Positions 46,601-53,254 of a stretch of 61,503 nt of DNA are shown piece after piece. The notes beneath the pieces were generated by a model that saw only the letters and a program-made list of their open reading frames with translations, ran no database searches and was not told the origin of the DNA. The position numbers and the translations under genes were made by a program. Origin of the DNA: CAZHZT01 sp964537285 (GTDB lineage Bacteria; Bacteroidota; Bacteroidia; Chitinophagales; Saprospiraceae); the NCBI GenBank assembly GCA_964537285.1, contig CAZHZT010000020.1:1-61503 (forward strand), written 5' to 3'. Each line of letters starts with the position of its first letter. Positions within the stretch are counted from its first letter, which is position 1.

Positions 46601-49048
46601 GTGCCTACTGCTTTTATAAGTTTGGACGAATTCCCCATCACCCCAACGGGCAAAGTGGATATCAATGCGCTTCCGGTGCCTGGTTTACGAAGAGACCTCG
46701 AGTCAGAGTACATTGAGCCCAGAACGAATGAGGAAAAATTGCTTGCTAAGATTTGGGCAGAAGTACTTAATCTCCAACGTGTGGGAATACGAGATAATTT
46801 CTTCGACTTGGGAGGGGCTTCTGTACAGAGTATCCAGGTAGTGAATAAGGCTAATGAAATTGGTTTTCAACTTAGTGCCGGCCAAATGTTTGAGTTCCAG
46901 ACAATCGAAGAATTGGCCCGGGAAGCAGCAGCTACATTCTCTTACAAAGAACCTTCCGTCCAAACTACGGAAACGGTTGTTGAAGAAAAACGCACTGAAG
47001 CACCTCTAAATCTGCGCCCCTCTATTGGTACAGATGTAGCCCATACCATCGTGGAAAGTATTGGGGCGTATCTGCCGGAAAAAACAGTAGCGACTAAGGA
47101 TATCCTGGATGCCTGTTCTACAGAAATTCGTTTTCCATTAGAAAAAATGACGGGCATCAAAACCCGTCGCATGGCAGGGGAGGAAGAATTCGCTATCGAT
47201 ATGGCGATTAAAGCGGCAGAAGATTGCCTTTCCAGATCCAAATACCATCCGGAGGAAATCGAGCTATTGATTTGTTGTAATATTTCACGTTATGATGCAC
47301 CGCGTCAGGTTTCTTTCGAACCTAGCACTGCTATCAAACTGCGGAAGCATTTTGGAATGACCAATGCGATCGTTTTTGATCTGTCCAATGCTTGTGCTAC
47401 CATGTGGACGGGCGTAAACATCGTTGACTCTTTCATCTCTAACGGCATCATCAAATGCGGCATGGTAGTGAGTGGGGAGTACATTACACATATTACCCAA
47501 ACAGCCATGAAGGAAATTGAGGCTTCCTTTATGGATCCGCGCATGGCTTGTTTGACTGTCGGGGATTCGGGAGCTGCAGTGATCTTAGAAAAGTCTCCTA
47601 GCGAAGAGCTGGGTTTCCATCACCTGCATATGTTCACGGAAAGTGAGCTTTGCCGGAACTGTATCGCACATGTTACAGATAAAGGACATGGCGGCGCCAT
47701 TATGTATGTGGAGTCTGTAAAAGCAGCCGCCTCAGCTATACAGCCGGGGGCAGCACTTTGTTTGAGTATTCTGAAGAAAGGAAATTGGTTGCCGGAAGTG
47801 CAGTTCGACTATTTATTGATGCACCAGACTTCGTCCACGACTATTGCAGATGCTCGCAGGGAGTTTAATGCTCAATATCAGAAACAAATTGCTACTAAGG
47901 AAAATATGATCGATAATATTGCTCATCGGGGCAATACTGCTACCACAAGTCATTGGGTGGCGCTTGTCGATAGAGCGAAAAAAGGAGAAATTAAGAATGG
48001 GGATAAAGTTGTCTTCGGAATTTCTGGTTCCGGCCATACGCTAGGGGCGGCTCTTTATACCTTTGATGATCTGCCTGACCGAATTCGCGAAAATCGCCCA
48101 GCCCAAACGAATGGCAAACCTGGGGTGATTAAGGCTAAACGTACCTGGAAAGCTCCAAATCCCAGAGTTTCTATTGCAAGTATAGGTATGCCTACAGTAC
48201 CACCATCAGAGCCGGATTCATTGGAATTTGCAAAACAAGCTGTGACGGATTGTATTCAACGTTCGTCTTATGAAAAACAAGAGATCGGTCTGGTCATTAA
48301 TACTGGTATTTATAGAAATAAATTCCTCCAAGAGCCTGCAATTGCTTCATTAGTAGCCGGAGATTTGCAAATAAATGACCATCCGGATGTAGAGAGCCAT
48401 AATAAATCTTTCTCTTTTGATTTGATGAATGGAGCAATAGGAACGTTGGAAGCGATGTACGTTTCTACTCAATTAATGCAAGCAGGTAAATTCAATACCT
48501 CGGTAGTAGTTGCTTCAGAAATTGAGAATAACAAGGTACATCGCCCTGATGAATTACTTGGCATAAAAGAAACAGGTTCCGCAGCCCTGTTGCATTGGGA
48601 CGAAGTTGGGGATACAGGCTTTGGTAATTTCTATTTCAAAAGCTTCCCGGCTTATCAGGATACTTCCAATATTTACATGACCTGGAAAGGAGAGGAATCA
48701 TTTCTGAATTTTGCCGTCAATCCGAATTTGCACGAATATTATTCAGACTGTATTCAATTAACGGTACAAGAATTTCTTGAAACCGAAGGGTTTAAGCTGG
48801 AAGATGTCGCAATGGTTTTTCCTCCTCAGATCAGTCCGGATTTCATTACGGAACTTGGAGAAAAACTGGAGCTAAAACGTGAAAAACTGGTTGATATCAG
48901 TGAAGAAGGAAAAGATTTGTTTACATCCTCTCTACCTTTGGCCATTCGTCATGCTCAACAGTACAACATGGTTAAAAAAGGGGATGTTGGATTGCTGATA
49001 TCGGTAGCTTCGGGCATTCAGGTTGGATGCGCATTGTACTACTTCTAG
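43682..49048 (+). CDS. Single-module NRPS fused to two KASIII-like domains (C-A-PCP-KASIII-KASIII*)
   Basis: A 1788-residue megasynthase. The condensation domain (about 20-460) has HHIACDG at H155-G161. The adenylation domain (about 485-1005) has YTSGSSGKPKG at 652, NMYGPTETT, and YRSGDLGKYLPNGD. The carrier domain (about 1015-1085) has LGGASVQS with phosphopantetheine serine S1047. The first KASIII (FabH-type) domain (about 1110-1470) keeps C1238 (NACATMW), H1381 (LLMHQTSS) and N1418 (HRGNTATTS). The second (about 1490-1788) has the same fold pattern, but the cysteine is alanine (NGAIG, A1585), the histidine is proline (near P1715) and the asparagine is gone. The protein should activate one amino acid, join it to an upstream acyl or aminoacyl group, and pass it to the KASIII for C-C bond formation or transfer. 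The product is unknown. There is no thioesterase domain. Confidence 0.93.
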   Translation: MAEVKDKKELLKQLLAKKANKTEQKNYPLSYGQQALWFLHQNAPDNSAYNVALTARIKSPVQIDAWKKACQRLVNRHAILRTTYNMVSGHLRQFIHGYMPLDHNYLDASHLKGEDFDHFVRDCYHKPFNLEAGPICRFFLIKQGENDHVLLINIHHIACDGVSTWILLDELKELYSAEVDQEKVKLPKLENGYIDFASYQRNMLSGEKGEKLWNFWNDKLSGELPTLNLPLDHIRPLVQTFHGASEEIEIKNELTDSLRELAKSEGVTLFVVLASAFQVLLHRYSGQDDIMIGTPTTGRDKNEFRQLVGYFVNPVVLRAQFQENPTFKAFLETNKKNILGAVAHQDFPFPYLVEKLNIQRDKSRSPIFQVFFSLLKAQGDETVQALLSATGSEGQHTWGKLQLEAYPFEQQEGQFDLTMALTESKGEVVGKLKYNTDLFEAETIQRMAKHFSTLLKSIVNDPDAKVADLDLLEETEKRWLIHDLNKTETPFPAEKCMHQFFEDRVDQYPDNIAVSMPALAELGRPATYTYRELEVRANQLAHLLQSMGAKPEVKIGLCVKRSPEMIIGILGVLKSGAAYIPLDPEYPMERLAYIIDDADVDIIITMEDAAEHIPTEGKQLIFLDKDTEKLSNQSGERPTSDVNSRNLSYIIYTSGSSGKPKGVLIEHRGVANKLTNFKQDVTFTPEYRFTLLASYAFDASIGQMFMPLVTGSPLFLMPKDQQNDPNYFWDFMFEHKINVIYTASSFLSPMLDAARDLKGMDFKCVFLGAETFPLPLLKKIRERINVEKIINMYGPTETTVNCVMHTVVGEPKGSIPLGRALPNYKVYILDNHLNIVPVGVPGEIHVGGPAVARGYHKRPELTADRFIKAPFSNDPEARLYRSGDLGKYLPNGDVAFMGRVDKQVKVNGFRIEPGEVEAAIMDHETVKDVMVLAREDQEGKNRLVAYMIPQEGKEIPAIQDMRSFLQKKLPQYMVPTAFISLDEFPITPTGKVDINALPVPGLRRDLESEYIEPRTNEEKLLAKIWAEVLNLQRVGIRDNFFDLGGASVQSIQVVNKANEIGFQLSAGQMFEFQTIEELAREAAATFSYKEPSVQTTETVVEEKRTEAPLNLRPSIGTDVAHTIVESIGAYLPEKTVATKDILDACSTEIRFPLEKMTGIKTRRMAGEEEFAIDMAIKAAEDCLSRSKYHPEEIELLICCNISRYDAPRQVSFEPSTAIKLRKHFGMTNAIVFDLSNACATMWTGVNIVDSFISNGIIKCGMVVSGEYITHITQTAMKEIEASFMDPRMACLTVGDSGAAVILEKSPSEELGFHHLHMFTESELCRNCIAHVTDKGHGGAIMYVESVKAAASAIQPGAALCLSILKKGNWLPEVQFDYLLMHQTSSTTIADARREFNAQYQKQIATKENMIDNIAHRGNTATTSHWVALVDRAKKGEIKNGDKVVFGISGSGHTLGAALYTFDDLPDRIRENRPAQTNGKPGVIKAKRTWKAPNPRVSIASIGMPTVPPSEPDSLEFAKQAVTDCIQRSSYEKQEIGLVINTGIYRNKFLQEPAIASLVAGDLQINDHPDVESHNKSFSFDLMNGAIGTLEAMYVSTQLMQAGKFNTSVVVASEIENNKVHRPDELLGIKETGSAALLHWDEVGDTGFGNFYFKSFPAYQDTSNIYMTWKGEESFLNFAVNPNLHEYYSDCIQLTVQEFLETEGFKLEDVAMVFPPQISPDFITELGEKLELKREKLVDISEEGKDLFTSSLPLAIRHAQQYNMVKKGDVGLLISVASGIQVGCALYYF

Positions 49049-49063
49049 TTCCTGAAGCACTAG
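49046..49063 (+). repeat. R3 short repeat at the NRPS stop codon
   Basis: TAGTTCCTGAAGCACTAG; its first three bases are the NRPS stop codon. The same 18-mer (one change) sits at the stop codon of the gene ending at 60552, and related copies are at 52501 and 61439. Confidence 0.8.
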
Positions 49064-49116
49064 GGCTAAAAGAAAACGGTTGAGAGGTGATAAAACAACA
49101 CAAACTATTTATAATC

Positions 49117-49782
49117 ATGCAACTAATCAAAAACACGTTCTTGTTAATTTTGATTTCAGGTGTTCTTGGGGCCTGCAATAGCACTTCTGACGAAGAAGCT
49201 ATTCATCAAGTATTTGAAGAATATCAGGCGGCTCTGATCGTCCAGGATGGCGAAACAGCTATTAAGTATATAAATCAACCTACTATTGGTTACTATGACG
49301 AAATGCTTGAACTAGCTAAATCAGGAAGCAAGGAAGAGATTCAGGAAATGAGCATAGTGGATCAGGTTGCTGTGCTTTCGGCGCGCGTGAAGTTCACTCC
49401 AGAACAGCTGGAAGCTTTTACACCTGAAAACTTTGTTATTTACTCAATTAATGAAGGCATGATTGGTAGCCAGAGCGCTGCCCGGTTTAAATTTGACCGC
49501 GTAGCGCAAATAGAAGGAAATAAAGCGGCAGCCATCATTGGGCAAGAAGGGGCTGGTGAGCAAAAAGGGCCTCTTTCAGAGTTTCAATTCACTAAAGAAG
49601 ATGGCCAATGGAAACTTGATTTAATCGCATTGCTGAATAATTCTAAACTCATTGTAGAACAACTGGCAGCTAGACAACAAATTGAAAAGCAGGATATGGT
49701 CGAGCGCATCGTTTTGGTAAACAATAAAATCGACTCTCTTCCGGCTGGTATTTGGAAAGAAGATGAACTATTGATAGAATAA
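49117..49782 (+). CDS. Lipoprotein of unknown function
   Basis: About 221 residues. I chose ATG 49117 over a GTG 30 bp upstream because it gives a normal lipoprotein signal with lipobox LGAC. The mature part has an NTF2/SnoaL-like look: an N-terminal helix 'AIHQVFEEYQAALIVQDGETAIKYI' (read in parts), then a closing 'TKEDGQWKLDLIAL' strand. No catalytic residues are evident. It lies 68 bp after the NRPS-KASIII gene on the same strand, so it may share that transcript. It would be attached to a membrane, and could bind a small molecule. Confidence 0.72.
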   Translation: MQLIKNTFLLILISGVLGACNSTSDEEAIHQVFEEYQAALIVQDGETAIKYINQPTIGYYDEMLELAKSGSKEEIQEMSIVDQVAVLSARVKFTPEQLEAFTPENFVIYSINEGMIGSQSAARFKFDRVAQIEGNKAAAIIGQEGAGEQKGPLSEFQFTKEDGQWKLDLIALLNNSKLIVEQLAARQQIEKQDMVERIVLVNNKIDSLPAGIWKEDELLIE

Positions 49783-49805
49783 TGGCTCCATCATTAACAA
49801 CTTCC

Positions 49806-49914
49806 TTTCTTTGACAAATTGTGTGGAACTTCAAAATGATAAGCCTTGAATGCCTTTGTGGCTGAAAGGATTATCATTTTGAAGTTCCATTTTCCACAAT
49901 TTATGTCAAAGAAC
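49806..49914 (+). mobile_element. R1 inverted-repeat element (109 bp) in the NRPS locus
   Basis: Complete copy; the first base of the left end is T instead of G. Perfect 8-bp target duplications ACAACTTC lie at 49797-49804 and 49916-49923. It separates the lipoprotein gene from the homocitrate-synthase-like gene. Confidence 0.92.
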
Positions 49915-49997
49915 TACAACTTCTAATTGTGAATATTAAGCTGTTAGCGATTAGCAGCTAGAGGATAATTTTTAATTTATTAAAAGATTAGAATAAA

Positions 49998-51137
49998 ATG
50001 GCTGAAACACGCAAAATACTTATCGAAGATACTTCTCTTAGAGAGGGAGAACAAATGGCACGTGTTGTTTTTACCGAAAAACAAAAACGCCAGATCCTGG
50101 ATGGCTTACAAGAGGCGAATGTTCCTTATGCTGAAGTAGGTATTCCTGTTATGGGGGCTGCAGAGCTGAGAGATTTGCTAAGTATTATTAAAGATTATGA
50201 TGAACCTGTTCTCATCGGCTGGAACCGGGGAATGATGAATGACCTCGAGCACTCTGCCCGCGCTGGTTTCCGTGGAGTACACATCGGTATCCCTACTTCA
50301 CAGACGCATCTTCAGGGGCAATTGAAAAAAGATGAGAATTGGGTAATCGATACAGCTGGTGAGCTGGTTGAGTTTTGTATTAAAGAAGGTATGGAAGTGA
50401 TTTCTGTAAGTGCGATCGATATGAGTCGCTCTGAAATCAGCTTTTTACAAAAATATGCCCAGGCTTTGGAACAGGCAGGAGCTACCCGCCTTCGCCTTTC
50501 GGATACCGTTGGTATTTTCAACCCGGAAAAAACCAGAGAAGTAGTAAGGGAGATTCGCAAAGTTTCAAACATTACTTTGCAAATGCACATGCATAATGAT
50601 TATGGTCTTTCTTTGGCAAACATGCTTGCTGGTGTAGTGGAAGGAGCAGAACAAGTTCAGGTTACCGTTAATGGCCTTGGAGAAAGAAACGGCATCACTG
50701 CGCTTCATCAGGCAGCGGTAGCTCTGGAGCTTATGTATGGATTTGATACCGGGATCAACCTAAAAGCACTTAAGCCTTTGGCTGAAGTCGTGGCAGGCTT
50801 TACTAACTTCCCAATCGCTAATAATGAGCCTATTATTGGCCGTGGCGCATTTAGTCACGAGTCAGGTATTCACGTAGATGGAATGTTGAAGTCACAGGAA
50901 AGTTTCCAGGCTTTCGACCCGAAATTAGTTGGCCGTGAGCATGAATTTGTTTTAGGTAAACATTCAGGCTCCAGTTCTTTGCGTTGGTTCCTTTCACAAG
51001 AAGGGATTGAAGTGAGCCGGGAAGAAGCGAATGAACTGCTTCCATTCGTCAGAGAATTTGCTACCGAAATGGGGGGAAGCTTCAATCCGAAGTTTTTGGC
51101 TCTATTTTGGAAGATGTTTAGGAAAGTTGAAGGTTAA
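49998..51137 (+). CDS. Homocitrate synthase / isopropylmalate synthase-like enzyme
   Basis: A 379-residue member of the HMGL/DRE-TIM family that condenses acetyl-CoA with a 2-oxo acid. The N-terminal DTSLREGEQ holds the catalytic Arg/Asp-Glu set, HMHNDYGLSLAN gives the metal-binding HxH, NGLGERNG follows, and then AFSHESGIHVDGM. It lacks the C-terminal leucine-feedback domain of LeuA, and its length fits NifV/homocitrate synthases. No nif or leu genes are nearby. Its position after the NRPS-KASIII and lipoprotein genes allows a role in making an extended amino-acid precursor, but that is inference. The true 2-oxo acid is unknown. Confidence 0.88.
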   Translation: MAETRKILIEDTSLREGEQMARVVFTEKQKRQILDGLQEANVPYAEVGIPVMGAAELRDLLSIIKDYDEPVLIGWNRGMMNDLEHSARAGFRGVHIGIPTSQTHLQGQLKKDENWVIDTAGELVEFCIKEGMEVISVSAIDMSRSEISFLQKYAQALEQAGATRLRLSDTVGIFNPEKTREVVREIRKVSNITLQMHMHNDYGLSLANMLAGVVEGAEQVQVTVNGLGERNGITALHQAAVALELMYGFDTGINLKALKPLAEVVAGFTNFPIANNEPIIGRGAFSHESGIHVDGMLKSQESFQAFDPKLVGREHEFVLGKHSGSSSLRWFLSQEGIEVSREEANELLPFVREFATEMGGSFNPKFLALFWKMFRKVEG

Positions 51138-51144
51138 AAGTGGA

Positions 51145-51200
51145 AAAGTGTGCAACATAAGTCATCCCGAGTTTTCGGTATGACTTATGTTGCACACTTT
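51145..51200 (+). terminator. Long hairpin terminator after the homocitrate-synthase-like gene
   Basis: AAAGTGTGCAACATAAGTCA is mirrored by TGACTTATGTTGCACACTTT, with an inner CCGA..TCGG; it starts eight bases after the stop codon. Confidence 0.8.
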
Positions 51201-51202
51201 GA

Positions 51203-51330
51203 CAGCAATTCTCGGTTTGGAAATCCAAAACCAAATTTATGCCGCTTCGCAGCGATATTTTCTTTTGAGGGAGGCCGAAAGGGCTACTTCGCGCTCTTGG
51301 CGCGTTTATTTTTCAAAGTGAGAAATGCTG
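51203..51330. mobile_element. R2 element, internally deleted copy (128 bp)
   Basis: Inverted relative to the full R2 copies and missing about half of the inner palindrome. The ends CAGCAATTCTCG and GAGAAATGCTG are kept. Perfect 9-bp direct repeats ACACTTTGA flank it at 51194-51202 and 51331-51339. Confidence 0.85.
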
Positions 51331-51417
51331 ACACTTTGATACTTTTCTTACTTTATTTTCATATATTTAGCAATGTGAATTGTTCAATATCCTAATATAA
51401 ATAAAAATTAATATAAT

Positions 51418-52344
51418 ATGAAACCAACTATCAAAGCATTTCTTTTTATTCCGTTAGCTTGTTTGCTAATGATTTCTTGTGTTTCCAAAAAACAGTATGC
51501 AGGCCTTGAATCTCAGCTTGAGCTTGCAAAAAAAGACTACACAAGTTGCAGCAAAGACTTAAAAGAATACATGGATAGGCTCAATGCTTGTAATCAGGAA
51601 AATGAACGCTTAAAAGGTGACCTTAAAGCGTCTGATAACAACCTGGCCCTTCGCCAGGAGCAGGTAAATGACCTGAAGGAACAACTGGAAGATCTCAGAG
51701 CTATTCGCGATAAGCAGCTTTCTACTGTAGATCAATTAACTGAATTATCTCAATCTTCAAGTGATAATATCAAAGAAACGCTTTCCCAGTTAGAAGGGAA
51801 AGACAAATACATCAAATTGCTTCAGTCTGCCAAGTCAAGAGCTGATTCCATTAACCTGGCTTTAGCGGTTAATTTAAAGAGAGTACTAAAGGGGGGAATA
51901 GAGGATGAAGATGTAGAAGTAAAAGTGGATAAAACCGTAGTCTTCGTTAATCTTTCTGATAAAATGCTTTTTCAGAGCGGAAGCTCGAATATTACGTCCA
52001 GGGCAAATGAAGTGCTTGGTAAAATTGCTACCATCATCCAATCTCGTCCTGAATTGGAAGTAATGGTAGAGGGATATACCGATAATGTGCCCATCAAGAA
52101 CAGCTGTATTCAGGATAATTGGGATCTGAGTGTGAAAAGAGCAACCTCGGTGGTCAGAACCTTACAAAAAGATCACAATGTAGATCCGAATCGCCTGATC
52201 GCTGCCGGACGTGGCGAGTACAATACCTTGGCCAGTAATGCTACGGCAGAAGGCCGCTCAACTAACCGACGTACACGCATCATCATTTTACCAAAGTTAG
52301 ATCAATTTTACGATTTGTTGAATCCTAATAATATTCCTGATTAA
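51418..52344 (+). CDS. OmpA-family lipoprotein
   Basis: A 308-residue envelope protein with a lipoprotein signal (lipidated C21 in LLMISC), a coiled coil at about residues 25-150, and a C-terminal OmpA/MotB peptidoglycan-binding domain (about 165-300: 'MLFQSGSSNITSRANEVLGK', 'VEGYTDNVPI', 'LSVKRATSVVRTL', 'GRGEYN', 'RSTNRRTRIII'). It should tether the outer membrane to peptidoglycan through the coiled-coil arm. Single gene with a perfect hairpin terminator. Confidence 0.93.
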   Translation: MKPTIKAFLFIPLACLLMISCVSKKQYAGLESQLELAKKDYTSCSKDLKEYMDRLNACNQENERLKGDLKASDNNLALRQEQVNDLKEQLEDLRAIRDKQLSTVDQLTELSQSSSDNIKETLSQLEGKDKYIKLLQSAKSRADSINLALAVNLKRVLKGGIEDEDVEVKVDKTVVFVNLSDKMLFQSGSSNITSRANEVLGKIATIIQSRPELEVMVEGYTDNVPIKNSCIQDNWDLSVKRATSVVRTLQKDHNVDPNRLIAAGRGEYNTLASNATAEGRSTNRRTRIIILPKLDQFYDLLNPNNIPD

Positions 52345-52362
52345 AAGACTTTATTCTAAAGT

Positions 52363-52432
52363 AAATTCTGTTGCGGATGCGTAAAAAGAGGAGGCTCACG
52401 CCTCCTCTTTTTACGCATCCGCAACAGAATTT
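52363..52432 (+). terminator. Perfect 33-bp hairpin terminator after the OmpA gene
   Basis: Exactly complementary 33-base arms beginning AAATTCTGTTGCGGATGCG, loop TCAC, 18 bases after the stop codon. Very similar in design to the hairpin at 23458. Confidence 0.9.
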
Positions 52433-52471
52433 ATCACCAAATTGTCTATGGGTATTCAAGCTCAACTAGAA

Positions 52472-52519
52472 AAAAGAAGCCGTCTAAAGTATCAAGGATT
52501 TAGTTCTTGAAGCACTAGT
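52472..52519 (+). repeat. R3-related block inside phnA (48 bp)
   Basis: Identical except for one base to the reverse complement of 61452-61499. It includes the R3 core TAGTTCTTGAAGCACTAG at 52501-52518. Confidence 0.8.
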
Positions 52520-52915
52520 CTTTGTGTGAATTATGTTCCGCAACAAGTCGTTTGCAGGCGTACATTGTTCCTCCAAAAGAAGGAAATTCAGTGGAAGAAC
52601 AAATTTTGATTTGCTCCACTTGCCAGGAGCAAATCGAAGATCCGGATTGTATGGATCCAAACCACTGGCGTTGTTTAAATGATAGTATGTGGAGCGAAGT
52701 TCCGGCCGTTCAGGTAATTTCTTACCGGATGCTTTCCCGATTGCGTGCAGAGGGATGGCCTCAGGAACTGCTGGATATGCTTTACCTCGACGAGGACACG
52801 CTGCATTGGGCAAAAGCAACGGAATCGGAAGATGGAGAGGAACTTGTTGTACACCTCGATAGTAACGGGGCGGTATTGAATGCTGGCAATACGGTAACGC
52901 TCGTTAAAGACCTTC

Positions 52916-53025
52916 GTTCTTTGATAAATTGTGTGGAGTTTAAAAATGATAAAACCTGAATGCCCTGGTGGCTGAAGGGATTATCATTTTTAAACTTCAT
53001 TTTATCACAATTTATGTCAAAGAAC
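52916..53025 (+). mobile_element. R1 inverted-repeat element (110 bp) inserted in phnA
   Basis: Complete copy with ends GTTCTTTGA and TCAAAGAAC. The flanking 8-mers AAGACCTT (52907-52914) and AAGATCCT (53027-53034) match at 6 of 8 bases. Both inner arms carry the same three changes in complementary form relative to the copy at 49806. Confidence 0.92.
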
Positions 53026-53254
53026 CAAGATCCTAATGTGAAAGGAGCTAGTTTTACAGCTAAAAGAGGAACAGCCGTTCGTCGAATTTCATTGGTCAGT
53101 GATAATCCCGGGCAGATAGAAGGCCGTGTGAACGGGCAACAGATTGTCATCTTAACAAAATATGTGAAAAAGCAAAAATAGCCAGCATTAGTCAAATATT
53201 TTCACGATCTTTGCACTTTTATTAGGTTAAAGGTTGAAAGTAAAAGGATAATAA

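Larger units (their letters stand above)
52448..53181 (+). pseudogene. phnA: phnA-family gene broken by two repeat insertions
   Basis: The pieces reassemble a PhnA/YjdM-type zinc-ribbon protein. The start at 52448 reads MGIQAQLEKRSRLK, then an R3-derived insert of about 35 bp causes a frameshift and stop. The next frame resumes at CELCSATSRLQA (52524) and continues through 'CMDPNHWRCLNDSMWSEVPA' and 'DSNGAVLNAGNTVTLVKDL'. There a 110-bp R1 element is inserted (52916-53025). After it the same frame continues 'NVKGASFTAKRGTAVRRISL' to 'VNGQQIVILTKYVKK'. The second insertion adds exactly 120 bases including the target duplication, so frame is kept, but it brings one in-frame TGA (52957-52959). 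The gene cannot make the normal protein. Confidence 0.9.

Noticed and set aside
49997..51137. leuA (2-isopropylmalate synthase) as the name of the HMGL enzyme
   Set aside because: The protein lacks the C-terminal regulatory domain and has no leu neighbours; the exact substrate cannot be assigned.
51150..51395. 81-residue open frame after the homocitrate-synthase-like gene
   Set aside because: It spans the terminator hairpin and the deleted R2 element; composition is that of the repeats.
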